A stretch of DNA of 64,000 nt from Thermogemmatispora sp042408965 (GCA_042408965.1 JBHOQN010000005.1:1-64000), one strand, 5' to 3'; positions 49,212 to 59,043 are shown, counted from the first letter of the stretch. The notes: generated by a model not told the origin, from the letters alone. Translations and numbers: made by a program.

Positions 49212-49595
49212 CTGCTTCTCCTTGCACAATGAGGCCCAGCGTCGGGCAAGAGCCTCCCCTTCCAGGTGAGGAAAGCCTTGCTCCTGTCTTCAGCCCCAGT
49301 ATAGAGGGAGAAAGGAGTCACGACCAGAGCAGGTAGGAGTCACTTAGCAGTCAGTGCCAGACGCAGGCGGAGAGCATGGTGCGACATCTAGCTTCAGCCT
49401 CGGCAGGCGGCGGGTCCTTCCTCGAGGGGTGTCATGTGATACGATGCCTCTGGTGGGAGGCTGTAATGGAGGTGGAGATGGCGAACTGCTGACGGAGGCG
49501 GGAGATGGAGGGCAGAGATAGCGGCTCCCTCTCATCCATAGAGGTTCCCCGTGAAGATGATGATGTTGAGCGAAGGAACGAAGGAAGGAAGAGTG
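49212..49595. other. Divergent intergenic region
   Basis: This holds the 5' regions of the expansin-like gene and the second OsmC gene. TATACT on the minus strand (49303-49298) is a possible -10 box, without a good -35. No operator like the one at the cellulase promoter is seen. Nothing else recognised. Confidence 0.4.
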
Positions 49596-50054
49596 ATGAC
49601 TCAGACGACGATTGTACGCGCGACACTGGAGAGCGGCATGTGTTTTGAGGTCGAGACTGGCTCTGGCCATCGCCTCCATCTCGATGCCGCTGCTGAGAGT
49701 GGCGGACCGGGCAAAGGACCGCGGCCGATGGAGATGCTGCCGCTGGCCCTGGCGACCTGTATGGGCATGACGGTGCTTTCGATCCTGAGGAAGCAGCGTC
49801 TCCAGATTACGGCCTATGAGATTGCCGTCCGGGCTGAGCGAGCCGAGCAGCATCCCCGTATCTTCACCGCTTTTGAGCTGGACCATCGGATCAGTGGGCA
49901 TCACATTCAGCCCCAGGCGCTGCAGCGGGCGATCGATCTGGCGGAGACGCGCTACTGTGGGGTCAGTGCCATGCTGCGACCGCTGGCCAGGATCAGCCAT
50001 CGTTTGAGTCTCTCGGAGGCCTCTACGTCGCCCTCAGGGGAGGGATCACCCTAG
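49596..50054 (+). CDS. OsmC family protein (second copy)
   Basis: A 152-residue OsmC-fold protein starting MTQTTIVRATLESGMCFEV. GPRPMEMLPLALATCMGMTV is the typical motif, with the expected Cys; the final part (ETRYCGVSAMLRP) has the second Cys region. Likely a peroxide or thiol-related enzyme of the YhfA type. ATG at 49596 has GGAAGGAAG upstream; a longer start at 49551 lacks support. It is only distantly related to the OsmC gene at 47109. Confidence 0.82.
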   Translation: MTQTTIVRATLESGMCFEVETGSGHRLHLDAAAESGGPGKGPRPMEMLPLALATCMGMTVLSILRKQRLQITAYEIAVRAERAEQHPRIFTAFELDHRISGHHIQPQALQRAIDLAETRYCGVSAMLRPLARISHRLSLSEASTSPSGEGSP

Positions 50055-50315
50055 GAATCTGCCTCTCGACTGGAAAGAGGCTGGAGATAGGCTAGAAAGA
50101 GGCTTGTCACAGGCCTTCGGAAGGGGTATGATAGACGCATCTCGATGCCATCGCTGCAGACCCAGAATGCCGTCGCGCCTGTTCTGGAGGAAGGCAGTTT
50201 GCTGCTTATGCAGGCTCTCTTCGTGAGGAGAGGAAGAGCGGAACCCGGCAGGTCTCTTCCGGCTTTCCTCTGTGTGCAGACGTCCCCGGCGCTGTCTGCA
50301 AAGGAGAGGATGCTT

Positions 50316-50516
50316 ATGGATAGACATCTGGATGTGGAAGAACTCTTAACGATCAGTGAGGTTGCTCAGCTCTTACGAGTCGATGCAACAACGGTCAGAC
50401 GGTGGGTCAAGGAAGGCTTGCTTGAGGGGGTGCGTCTGCCTCGAGCCAGCCAGCGACAGAGCTATCGCATTAAGCGATCAACGCTGGAGCGCCTGCTGGG
50501 TGAGCAGAAGAAGTAG
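50316..50516 (+). CDS. Excisionase/MerR-type helix-turn-helix protein
   Basis: A 66-residue DNA-binding protein: LTISEVAQLLRVDATTVRRWVKEGLL is a standard excisionase-family (HTH_17) helix-turn-helix, followed by a wing (YRIKRSTLERLL). ATG at 50316 has AAGGAG at 50301-50306; ATG at 50310 is nearly as likely. No integrase or phage gene is nearby, so it is probably a small regulator rather than an excisionase. Confidence 0.8.
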   Translation: MDRHLDVEELLTISEVAQLLRVDATTVRRWVKEGLLEGVRLPRASQRQSYRIKRSTLERLLGEQKK

Positions 50517-51068
50517 CGATCGCTCTTGCTGCTTCTCTGACTGAGGCCGCACAAGCCTCTGACTCCCTGGAGCGTACAGGGGACTCCTCTATTTCACAGT
50601 GGTCAAGGCGATCTAATCCTGAATGGGCGTGTTTCCTTCTAAGCTGTCATGTGCTCTGTGGGATCTACCACACCAAGGGGTCGTTAGCCAGAGAGGGAGG
50701 CCATATCGACCTGCCCGGGAGCACGCCCATTCCTTTCCACTCCTCTGATCTCTCCGCGCATGTCTCCCATGCCTCCTATACTTGGTCTGCAGGGACCTGG
50801 GCCATATGACTTCTCTCACCAGCTGCCACCTGGTGGGCAGAACGGAACAGAATCTCAGCGGTCGGTAAGGGCTGGCTGCGCTGATTGCTCCCTCTGGTGA
50901 GCAAACGAGATTGGTGCTCTCTCTTCTCTCCTGGCTGACGGACGTCCAGGTGCTCGCATGACCATCCTCGCGGTCAGAAACACAGAGGTCTTCTGCGGAT
51001 CGGGCGCAGTATGTGCTACAATGCTGTCGAGAAGCAGTGATCTCTATAGATGTAAAGGACAAAAAAGC
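50517..51068. other. Intergenic region
   Basis: No supported gene; a minus-strand ORF through it has no family resemblance. TGCTACAAT (ending at 51022) is an extended -10 box that would serve the NTF2-like pseudogene. AAAGGAC near 51053-51059 is its ribosome binding site. Confidence 0.4.
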
Positions 51069-51906
51069 ATGCAGCAGACAGCGGGAGAGATGTTCTATGC
51101 TCTCCTGAGCAGCGCTCTTGAAGCGCGGGATCTGGCCGCTCTGCAAGCTCTCTATCATCCCGACGCCACCCTGGTCTCTCTCAGGAGGCCAGATCATTCA
51201 GGGGCGAGCTGCCGTTATGGCCACAGTCACGCAGACGCTTTCAACAGTCGGTCCTATCAAACCGGTCTCGGTTGGGCGCTTCGTTGAGTTCTCAAATGTG
51301 ATCGGGGTTGAGGCCACCCAGTCGACGCGCTTGACTCAGAACCGCCAGGTCTATGACATCTATGTGTTGCAGGCGGGTACCATACGCAATCACTTCAGCG
51401 GCCTGATTGCGCCGCGCGAGACTGCACCCCCATTTCAGCTCGCTCCTCTGACAACGTCTGAGCGGCGATTGTACCATCGCTACTGGAGTGCTGTGCAGGC
51501 ACGGGATCTCGGCCAATTGTGCACCCTCTATCACCCCGACGCTGTCAGTATCGCCATCGGTACTGGCTCTGTCGTTCAGGGATACGCGGCCATAGAGGAT
51601 AACTTTCAATAGCAGACGAGCCTGCTGGGTCCTTCGCGGCTGAAGGCGCTTACTCACTTCATCGACGCTCCCGATCTGATCTGCACTGAAGGGACTGTTA
51701 CCATCGACATCGACCCTGGTATGTCGCTGCGCAAAGTGCCGCTGGATCTGCAGATCTACTCCATCTTTCTCCTGCGGGCTGGAGCCATTCACCTGACCTG
51801 TAGCGGTTTCATTGCTCCACGTCCTGCCGCCCTCAAAGAGATAGTTGACCGTATTGCCAGCCGTCGCGAAACAGGGATGCAGATGGTGTGGGACACCTTT
51901 CGCTGA
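51069..51906 (+). pseudogene. Tandem NTF2/SnoaL-like gene, broken by a frameshift and a stop
   Basis: The intact product would be about 280 residues with two NTF2-like domains: FYALLSSALEARDLAALQALYHPDA... and YHRYWSAVQARDLGQLCTLYHPDA..., each ending in a GLIAPR/GFIAPR strand. The reading frame breaks at a TC tract (51175-51182). With one more TC unit, the frame would read DATLVSLSGGQIIQGR without interruption. An in-frame TAG at 51610-51612 interrupts the second domain, and the frame continues well to TGA at 51904-51906. The two domains seem to have arisen by internal duplication. Substrate or ligand unknown. Confidence 0.75.
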
Positions 51907-51936
51907 CCGGAGCCGTCTGTGTCTGCGTTCAACGTC

Positions 51937-52341
51937 TCAGAGGAGGAGCTGCTCACAAAGCCAGAGTATGATCAGGCCTCCAAATAGCAGCCAGATCAGC
52001 AGCACGACAATAGCAGCTCGCCAGCTCACCGGTTGTCGCTGGTTAAGCAGTTCCTCGGCTCGCAGGCGGTTTTCCTCGATTACGCTGGTGGGGATCATCC
52101 GCATGGCCAGGAGCACACCGAGTGGCAGCAGAATGAGGTCATCGAGGTAGCCCAGCACGGGGATGAAGTCCGGGATAAGGTCGAGCGGACTGAAGGCGTA
52201 GGCGAGCAGGCCGGTCAGGAAGAGGCGGGCGTACCACGGAACGCGCGGGTCCCGGCAGGCCAGTCCCAGGGTGTAGAGTTCGCGTTTCAGGTGCCGGGCT
52301 CGGGTGTTCCATCGCTTCCAGAGCGCTGGTTGTCCTCTCAT
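51937..52341 (-). CDS. YkvA-like membrane protein (DUF1232)
   Basis: A 134-residue protein with the DUF1232 core AYAFSPLDLIPDFIPVLGYL followed by DDLILLPLGVLLAMRMIP, and an additional C-terminal membrane helix (WRAAIVVLLIWLLFGGLIIL). The function of the family is unknown. ATG at 52341 follows GAGGAGAC. Confidence 0.85.
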   Translation of the reverse strand: MRGQPALWKRWNTRARHLKRELYTLGLACRDPRVPWYARLFLTGLLAYAFSPLDLIPDFIPVLGYLDDLILLPLGVLLAMRMIPTSVIEENRLRAEELLNQRQPVSWRAAIVVLLIWLLFGGLIILWLCEQLLL

Positions 52342-52684
52342 TATTCAGTCTCCTCTTTGATCCAATATCCAGTGTATACCGGGTCTTGAAATGTGCTTGC
52401 ACTGTGGAGGTAGGAGCAGGACCTCTGGGGGCTGGGGGTTGAGACCCGGAGGTCTTCCATTGATAATATCGCCCTCGAGAGGGGGTTCAGTAATCCGATC
52501 TGGTCTGGACTGCGTATCCTGTCAATGTCTGAAGCATTGACTGACGTGGCCGCGCTCAGTTCCTGATATGATCTGCCTTGCCTTCCTCCGTCCTACTCTG
52601 CTCCGGCCGGCCGCTAGCGCCGGCTCTGTGGCGGTGGGTACGGCGCGCAGGTGAGATTGATTTCTGGCAAGAAAGAGGGAAATC
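52342..52684 (+). promoter_or_regulatory. Upstream region of the ferritin-like gene with a promoter
   Basis: TTGAGA (52439-52444), 17-base spacer, GATAAT (52462-52467) form a plausible plus-strand promoter, leaving a leader of about 210 bases. A 10-bp imperfect hairpin (52420-52429 with 52445-52454) overlaps the -35 side. No gene is seen in this stretch. Confidence 0.45.
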
Positions 52685-53443
52685 ATGTCTGATTATCTGA
52701 TGACTCCTCAGCGGGCACAGCAGCGAGATGAGGCGCGTTCACGCACCAGGCCCCTTGACGAAGCGCCTTCGCGCCGTGCTTTTCTGCAGCGTTCGCTGGC
52801 CGGGGCGGCGCTGGCTGTGCCAGTGGGTGGCTTGCTGGCGGCCTGCGGTGCCACGACAACGACTGGCTCCGCCTCCTCGCCGACGATGAGTACCACTCCT
52901 GCTATGAAGACGAGAACTCTGGCGCTGGCCTCGCTGGCTGATAGCAGCGCTGCCTTTAACGAGATCATGCAGGATGAGAACGAGCATGTGACCTTCCTGC
53001 AGCAAGCTCTCACGAAGGCCGGCGCGAAGCCGCGCCCGAAACCGACGTTTAAAGGCCTGGAGCAGGCTGATCTTCAGTCCTTTGCTACGCTCTCGCAGGC
53101 CTTTGAAAATGTGGGAGTCGGCGCTTACCTGATGGCTGCTCCTGCTATCTCGACCAGGGCCTATCTGGCCGCGGCTGGCTCCATTCTGACGATTGAGGCA
53201 CGTCATGCAGGCTTCCTGGATGCCTTGCTCAGTAAGCCGTTGAGCGCTAATGGGGCCTTTGATAAGCCGCTGACGCAGGCTGAGATCGTTAAGGCTGTCT
53301 CGCCGTTCATCGCCAGTTTGAATGGCGGTCCAGACCCCTCGGCGATGCTCAAAAATGACGCCGATATCCTCAACTTTGCCCTGTTGCTGGAGTTCCTGGA
53401 GGCTGAGTTCTATAATATGAATGTCCCCAAGTTCTTCAGATGA
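52685..53443 (+). CDS. Tat-exported ferritin-like domain protein
   Basis: A 252-residue protein with a twin-arginine signal (SRRAFLQRSLAGAAL) leading to a lipobox-like GLLAAC, then a Ser/Thr spacer and a ferritin_2-type helical domain. The two visible metal-site helices are MQDENEHVTFLQQAL and LTIEARHAGFLDALL, each with an ExxH pair. The final helix ends with FLEAEFYNMNVPKFF. It probably acts outside the membrane in iron or oxidative-stress handling; the exact role is unknown. ATG at 52685 follows AGAGGGAAATC. Confidence 0.87.
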   Translation: MSDYLMTPQRAQQRDEARSRTRPLDEAPSRRAFLQRSLAGAALAVPVGGLLAACGATTTTGSASSPTMSTTPAMKTRTLALASLADSSAAFNEIMQDENEHVTFLQQALTKAGAKPRPKPTFKGLEQADLQSFATLSQAFENVGVGAYLMAAPAISTRAYLAAAGSILTIEARHAGFLDALLSKPLSANGAFDKPLTQAEIVKAVSPFIASLNGGPDPSAMLKNDADILNFALLLEFLEAEFYNMNVPKFFR

Positions 53444-54055
53444 TCTTGTTCCCTGCTCTGCCTTTCTTCGCAGCTCTCTCTGTGTAGGGGAGAGTGATAT
53501 GTAGCCTCGTGAACCCTTTTGCGCATCTGGCGGCGCAGAAACCGCTGATTGATGTCGCTGAAGGGTTCTTTTATTGTATTGCTATTGTGAAATCTGCTGC
53601 CGAGTCTCTCTTACTGATTGATTGCTGGGGAGGGGATTCTCTCTTGCAGCCAGCTTGCTCAGAGATAATGATTTCTTATAGCCATAGGATATGCGACAGA
53701 ACAGGCGGCGAAAAACAAAGGGAGATCCGGACGCGAGACAGAGGAGGGTAGAGATGATTGTGTATATTGCACAATACCACCCTGTGCAACTTCGGCTATT
53801 CTGCTACTTCACACGGCAAATCACAGGTGGTAATGTATATCTACGACAGGCATTTGTGTAGATCATCCAAAGTCGCTGTCCTGCCGGCTCCCGAGACGCT
53901 GCAGCCGGACCCATGCCAGCGCCAGGCCTCCCGACGCACCGCTGCTCTGAACCACCATCTGCCTATGCTTGCAAGGCCGCCGCAGCTGAGAGAACGTTCT
54001 GGCTCATTGTGGCTCCTATAAACACAGACAGGCGTAGTGGATACGCTCACGGGAG
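53444..54055. other. Intergenic region before the nitrate operon
   Basis: Apart from the small ORF at 53754, nothing is certain. The stretch 53500-53800 is more AT-rich than its surroundings. TTGCACAATACCACCC near 53768 resembles part of the repeat at 3368-3380, probably by chance. No clear -35/-10 pair or known nitrogen-regulator site was found. Confidence 0.35.
53754..53861 (+). CDS. Possible 35-residue leader peptide upstream of the nitrate genes
   Basis: A small ORF starts with ATG at 53754 after a strong GAGGAGG with six-base spacing and ends at TAG 53859-53861. The product (MIVYIAQYHPVQLRLFCYFT at its start) matches nothing I know. Its position, 195 bases before nasA, would suit a leader peptide or a small regulatory protein. 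The good ribosome binding site is the main evidence. Confidence 0.35.
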   Translation: MIVYIAQYHPVQLRLFCYFTRQITGGNVYLRQAFV

Positions 54056-56194
54056 ATGGATGTGAAGAGGCAAGAGATCCCGGCCCTTGAAGAAGCAGGG
54101 ACCATAACCACGCACTGCCCCTACTGCGCTCTGCAGTGTGGCATGCTCCTAAGCGGATCGCCCACCGCCCGCACTGTAACCGTGTCCGGCAATGCCACTT
54201 TTCCTGTGAACAGAGGTGGGCTCTGCGTGAAAGGGTGGACAGCACCGACCACACTGTTCCACCGAGAGCGTTTGCTTACTCCTCTGGCACGCCGTCGCGA
54301 CGGCAGCTTTGCACCACTCTCCTGGGACGAAGCGCTCGATCGCATCACGGAAGGCATCCAGGCCACCTGGGAGCGCTATGGACGAAACGCGGTGGGCGTC
54401 TTCGGAAGCGGTGCGCTGACCAACGAGGAGGCCTACCTCCTCGGCAAATTCGCCCGGATTGCTCTGGGAACAGCCAGCATCGATTACAACGGGCGCTTCT
54501 GTATGTCCTCTGCCGCAGAGGCCTCGTTACGCGCCTTTGGCATCGACCGCGGCCTGCCCTTTCCTCTGGAGGACCTTTCCGAGGCCGAGGTTATCATGCT
54601 GATCGGCAGCAACATGGCGGAGACGATGCCGCCCATTATGCAGTACCTCGATGCACAGCGCCAGCGCGGCGGGCGGCTGATCACCGTTGATCCCCGCCTG
54701 ACATTGACAGCTCAATCCTCCACGCTCCATCTGCAACTGATTCCTGGCAGCGACGCAGCCCTGGCAAACGGAGTGCTGCACATCCTCATACGCGATGGCC
54801 TGGTTGATATGCCCTACGTCAGAGGACGTACAACGGGCTTCGAGGAGGTCAAGGCAATGGCGGCTGCCTACTGGCCAGAGCGGGTGGAGCGCATCACAGG
54901 GGTCTGCGAGAAGGACCTCTGCCAGGCAGCGCATATGCTGGCAGCGGCACGCTCCGCAATGATTCTAACGGCCCGCGGGATGGAACAACAGCATCAGGGG
55001 GTAAACAACGCACTGGCCTGGATCAATGTCGCACTGGCACTGGGTCTGGTGGGACGCCCCGCCAGTGGCTACGGCACAGTGACAGGTCAGGGCAACGGCC
55101 AGGGAGCGCGGGAACACGGCCAGAAGTCGAATCAGCTGCCGGGATACCGGCGCATCGACGATCCCGCCGCGAGAAAGCACATCGCCAGCATCTGGGGCAT
55201 CGACGAAGAAGAACTTCCCGGCCCAGGACCCTCGGCCTACGAAATGCTCTCCTCGCTGGGTCAGCAGGGAGGGGTACGAACGCTCCTGGTGATCGGCTCG
55301 AACATCGCAGTCTCCGCACCAAACGCAGAGCAGATCGAGGAGCGGCTGCGGGCACTGGACCTGCTGGTCGTGGCAGACTTCTTCCTTTCAGAGACGGCTC
55401 GTCTGGCCGACATTGTACTGCCGGTGACCCAGTGGGCCGAGGAGGAGGGGACCATGACCAATCTGGAAGGACGTGTGATCCGCCGCCGCCGAGCCTTCGC
55501 GCCACCACCGGGCGTGCGCGACGAGATCGCGGTTCTCTGCGATCTCGCCAGACGCCTGGGAAAAGGCCAGTACTTTGCCTTCGAGAGCGCCCGGCAGGTC
55601 TTCGATGAACTACGTCGCGCCAGCGCCGGTGGCCTGGCCGACTACGCCGGCATAAGCTACGAGAAGATCGAGCAGCAACAGGGCATGTTCTGGCCCTGTC
55701 CCACCCCTGATCACCCCGGTACCCCACGTCTCTTCAGCACAGGCTTTCCCACCGCGGACGGCCGTGCACACTTTCATGTGACCCATCACCAGGCACCCGC
55801 GGAAGAGCCTGACCGGACCTATCCGCTCTATCTTACAACCGGTCGTCTACTCGCACACTATCAGTCTGGCAGCCAGACCAGGCGCGTGGAACGACTCATG
55901 GCGGCCTGTCCAGAACCCCTGCTCGAGATACACCCCACGACAGCCAGACGCTACGGACTGAGCAGCGGCGACACAGCCTTGCTCACGACACGGCGGGGCA
56001 GCATGACCTGCACCGTCAAGGTCAACGCCGCTATCCGCGAGGATACACTCTTCATGCCCTTCCACTGGGGTGGAGCACAGGCGGTCAACCGTTTGACCAA
56101 TCCAGCGCTCGACCCAGCAAGTCACATGCCAGAGTTCAAAGTGTGTGCTGTCAGAGTTGAGCGCATCAGGCAAGAAGGGAGGACCCACATATGA
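54056..56194 (+). CDS. nasA: Assimilatory nitrate reductase, molybdopterin catalytic subunit
   Basis: A 712-residue Mo-bis-MGD oxidoreductase. The N-terminal [4Fe-4S] site is CPYCALQCGM ... GGLCVKGW. The Mo-ligand Cys is in YNGRFCMSSAAEA. Moco-binding motifs include GSNMAETMPP and TGQGNGQGAREHGQKSNQLPG (a nitrate reductase hallmark), and the C-terminal LYLTTGRLLAHYQSGSQTRR and FMPFHWG. No signal peptide, so it is cytoplasmic and assimilatory: nitrate to nitrite. It lacks the C-terminal [2Fe-2S] (BFD) domain some NasA have. ATG at 54056 lies only after GGGAG immediately adjacent, so initiation may be weak. It overlaps nirB by 4 bases. Confidence 0.93.
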   Translation: MDVKRQEIPALEEAGTITTHCPYCALQCGMLLSGSPTARTVTVSGNATFPVNRGGLCVKGWTAPTTLFHRERLLTPLARRRDGSFAPLSWDEALDRITEGIQATWERYGRNAVGVFGSGALTNEEAYLLGKFARIALGTASIDYNGRFCMSSAAEASLRAFGIDRGLPFPLEDLSEAEVIMLIGSNMAETMPPIMQYLDAQRQRGGRLITVDPRLTLTAQSSTLHLQLIPGSDAALANGVLHILIRDGLVDMPYVRGRTTGFEEVKAMAAAYWPERVERITGVCEKDLCQAAHMLAAARSAMILTARGMEQQHQGVNNALAWINVALALGLVGRPASGYGTVTGQGNGQGAREHGQKSNQLPGYRRIDDPAARKHIASIWGIDEEELPGPGPSAYEMLSSLGQQGGVRTLLVIGSNIAVSAPNAEQIEERLRALDLLVVADFFLSETARLADIVLPVTQWAEEEGTMTNLEGRVIRRRRAFAPPPGVRDEIAVLCDLARRLGKGQYFAFESARQVFDELRRASAGGLADYAGISYEKIEQQQGMFWPCPTPDHPGTPRLFSTGFPTADGRAHFHVTHHQAPAEEPDRTYPLYLTTGRLLAHYQSGSQTRRVERLMAACPEPLLEIHPTTARRYGLSSGDTALLTTRRGSMTCTVKVNAAIREDTLFMPFHWGGAQAVNRLTNPALDPASHMPEFKVCAVRVERIRQEGRTHI

Positions 56195-58644
56195 GACAGA
56201 GACCACGGCTCGTGGTCATTGGCAACGGCATGGCCGGAGCCAGACTGGTCGAGGAAGTCGTGGCCCGCCAGGGCAATGAAATCTTCGAGATCGTCGTCTT
56301 CGGCGCTGAGCCTTATGGCAACTACAACCGTATTTTGCTCTCAGGGGTGCTGGCCGGCACCTACTCACCTGACGACATCTTTCTCAACCCGCCGCGCTGG
56401 TACAGCGAACACGGGGTCACCTTCTACGCCGGCCGGGCAGTCACCGGCATTGACTGCCAGCAGCGTCAGGTCGTTACAGCCGACGGCGGCGTGGAATCCT
56501 ACGACAGACTCGTCATCGCCACCGGGAGCAGGCCACACATCCCCTCACTGGATCACCTGTACCACGAGGACGGAGGCCTGATCAAGGGGGCCTTCACCTT
56601 CCGTACCCTCGACGACTGCCAGGCCATTCTTGAGCACAGCGCCCATGCTCGCAGCGTAGCCGTCATTGGCGGCGGTCTGCTCGGCCTGGAGGCCGCCTGC
56701 GGGTTGCTCAATCGCGGCCTGGAAATCCACCTGATCCACAGGCCAGCCCACCTCCTGAACATTCACCTCGACCGCCAGGGCAGTGCCATTCTCAAGCGCC
56801 TCGTCGAGGAACGCGGCGTTCACCTCTACCTTGGCAGGGAGACGATCGCTGTGATAGGCGAGGAGCGCCTGCGGGGACTCCGCTTCAAGGACGGCTCATC
56901 ACTGGCGTGCGACGCCTGCATCATCGCTACAGGAATCCGCCCCGAAACGCGCCTGGCAGAAGAGGCCGGCCTGCAGGTAGAACGAGGCATCGTCGTGCAG
57001 GACGACCTCTCCTGCAGCGCGCCCGACGTCTACGCCCTCGGCGAGTGTGCTCAACACCGTGGACGCACCTATGGGGTCGTTGCCCCGCTCTGGGAACAGG
57101 CCCGCATCCTGGCTGAGCGCCTGACCGACGAGGGCTGCCAGCGTCTCTACGAAGGTTCGACCATTTCCACACGCCTCAAAGTCATGGATATGGAACTGAC
57201 CGTCATGGGGGAGAACGAGGCGTCTGGCAACGAGGACGAGGTGATTACCTACGCAGAGCCAGCCCGGGGCCTCTACAAAAAGCTGGTCGTGCGCTCTGGA
57301 CGACTGGCCGGCGCCATCCTCCTCGGCGACACTCCCACCACCCCGCGCCTGTTGCAGCTCTACCATCGCGGCGAGCAACTGCCAGAGAACCGCAGCGAAC
57401 TGCTCTTCCCCTGCAGCGGTGGCGGCAAGCAACCACTGGCAGTTGCAGATCTGGCAGATGATACGCAGATCTGCAACTGCAATGGCGTCTCCAAGGGAGA
57501 GATCGTCGCAGCAGTCAAAGGCGGACGGCGCAGCCTCAAGAGCCTCTGCGAGGCGACACGCGCCGCCACCGGGTGCGGCTCCTGCAAAGCACAGGTGCAG
57601 GCCCTGCTCGAGCTGGCCTGCGAGGGCACAGTCGTCGATGATCCCTCACAACACTACTATGTGCCAGGCATTCCCCTGACCAAGCCGGAACTCGTCAGGG
57701 TCATCAAGGAGCGACAGCTACGTAGCGTCTCCGCCGTCTTTGAGGCGTTGACCAAGGGCCAGGAGGATGCCGCCAGCAAAGCTGGTCTGGCCTCGCTGTT
57801 GCGAACGATCTGGGGGAGGGCCTATGACGATGAGCGCGACGCCCGCTTCATCAACGACCGGGTCCATGCCAACATCCAGAAGGATGGCAGCTTCAGCGTC
57901 GTCCCACGCATCTACGGGGGAGTGACCTCGCCCCAGCAACTGCGCCGCATCGCCGACGTCGCCGAGAAATACCGTGTTCCTCTCGTCAAAATCACGGGAG
58001 GCCAGCGCATCGACCTGGTGGGCATCCCCAGGGAGCAACTGCCGGCCGTCTGGCGCGATCTGGGCATGCCCTCAGGCCATGCCTATACAAAGGCCTTCCG
58101 TACCTGCAAAACCTGCCTCGGCAGTGACTTCTGCCGCTATGGCCTCGGCGACAGCACGGCGCTGGGTATCAGCATCGAACGTCGCTTCCAGGGAATCGAG
58201 ACACCCCATAAGGTCAAGCTCGCTACGGCCGGCTGTCCACGTAACTGCTCCGAGGCAACCACTAAGGACCTGGGTGCCGTGGCCATCGAGGGAGGCAGAT
58301 GGGAGATCTACATTGGCGGCGCGGCTGGCTCGCGGGTGCGGAAAGGCGACATCCTCTGCGTGGTTGATACACATGAGGAGGTGCTACTCTACATGGGGCG
58401 CTTCATGCAGTACTATCGCGAGCACGCCCGCTACCAGGAGCGCACCTACGACTTTGTCGAGCGTGTGGGGATTGAACATCTGCGCCGCGTCTTGGTAGAG
58501 GATGCAGAGGGCATCTGCGAGCGCCTTGATCACGAGATCCAGGCAGCCGTTGATGCCTACTTCGATCCCTGGAGCACGGAAGCCGAGAACCCGGTCACTC
58601 CTGGCCAGTTCTCCAGCGTCCTCGAACCAGTCTCCGTCAGCTAG
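56191..58644 (+). CDS. nirB: Assimilatory nitrite reductase, large subunit
   Basis: An 817-residue siroheme nitrite reductase that takes NADH electrons through FAD and iron-sulfur centres to reduce nitrite to ammonia. Domains in order: FAD/NAD(P)-binding domains (1-400, VVIGNGMAGARLVEE, VIGGGLLGLEAACGL), a BFD-type [2Fe-2S] domain (about 430-480, ICNCNGVSKGEI and GCGSCKAQ), the ferredoxin-like half-domain, and the siroheme/[4Fe-4S] domain with TCLGSDFCRYG and GCPRNCSEA. Length is typical. The gene starts within the nasA stop codon (ATGA), so the two are translationally coupled. Confidence 0.95.
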   Translation: MRQRPRLVVIGNGMAGARLVEEVVARQGNEIFEIVVFGAEPYGNYNRILLSGVLAGTYSPDDIFLNPPRWYSEHGVTFYAGRAVTGIDCQQRQVVTADGGVESYDRLVIATGSRPHIPSLDHLYHEDGGLIKGAFTFRTLDDCQAILEHSAHARSVAVIGGGLLGLEAACGLLNRGLEIHLIHRPAHLLNIHLDRQGSAILKRLVEERGVHLYLGRETIAVIGEERLRGLRFKDGSSLACDACIIATGIRPETRLAEEAGLQVERGIVVQDDLSCSAPDVYALGECAQHRGRTYGVVAPLWEQARILAERLTDEGCQRLYEGSTISTRLKVMDMELTVMGENEASGNEDEVITYAEPARGLYKKLVVRSGRLAGAILLGDTPTTPRLLQLYHRGEQLPENRSELLFPCSGGGKQPLAVADLADDTQICNCNGVSKGEIVAAVKGGRRSLKSLCEATRAATGCGSCKAQVQALLELACEGTVVDDPSQHYYVPGIPLTKPELVRVIKERQLRSVSAVFEALTKGQEDAASKAGLASLLRTIWGRAYDDERDARFINDRVHANIQKDGSFSVVPRIYGGVTSPQQLRRIADVAEKYRVPLVKITGGQRIDLVGIPREQLPAVWRDLGMPSGHAYTKAFRTCKTCLGSDFCRYGLGDSTALGISIERRFQGIETPHKVKLATAGCPRNCSEATTKDLGAVAIEGGRWEIYIGGAAGSRVRKGDILCVVDTHEEVLLYMGRFMQYYREHARYQERTYDFVERVGIEHLRRVLVEDAEGICERLDHEIQAAVDAYFDPWSTEAENPVTPGQFSSVLEPVSVS

Positions 58645-58696
58645 CAGAACGCGACCATGGAAGCCTACGCAGCAAGCAAGAAGGAGGTACCAGAGC

Positions 58697-59038
58697 ATGG
58701 CAGAATCGCTGCTACAACTGCGCACCACCCGCTATAACCTGGGACATATCAGCCGCATCCCACGAGGGGAGGGACGCACCTACCGCGTAGGAGAGAAGCT
58801 GATCGCCGTCTTTCGCACGCGCACTGAGCGGATCTTCGCCACTCAGGCCCTCTGCCCCCATCGCGGTGGACCGCTCGCTGATGGCATCACCGGAGACACC
58901 AGGGTCATCTGCCCGCTGCATGCCTACAAGTTCGACCTGGCAACGGGGGAAGCGCTGGGGAACCCCTGCAGCGCGCTGCACACCTATGACGTCTCCCTCG
59001 ACGCAGACGGTAATATCCTGTTGACGCTCGAGGAATAA
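58697..59038 (+). CDS. nirD: Nitrite reductase small subunit (Rieske)
   Basis: A 113-residue Rieske-type protein with the two cluster motifs CPHRGGPL and CPLHAYKF. It is the NirD small subunit of NADH-nitrite reductase. ATG at 58697 is backed by AAGGAGG. It follows nirB by 52 bases and precedes hemD by 5. Confidence 0.92.
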   Translation: MAESLLQLRTTRYNLGHISRIPRGEGRTYRVGEKLIAVFRTRTERIFATQALCPHRGGPLADGITGDTRVICPLHAYKFDLATGEALGNPCSALHTYDVSLDADGNILLTLEE

Positions 59039-59043
59039 GCCAC

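Noticed and set aside
50316..50516. Prophage or integrative element marked by the excisionase-like gene
   Set aside because: No integrase, attachment repeats or phage genes are nearby; small HTH_17 proteins are common chromosomal regulators.
53494..53751. 85-codon ORF after the ferritin-like gene
   Set aside because: GTG start without a ribosome site, no family resemblance and unusual composition.
53768..53783. Sequence resembling the palindrome at 3342-3388
   Set aside because: Only about ten bases (ACAATACCAC) are shared and there is no matching second arm, so chance is likely.
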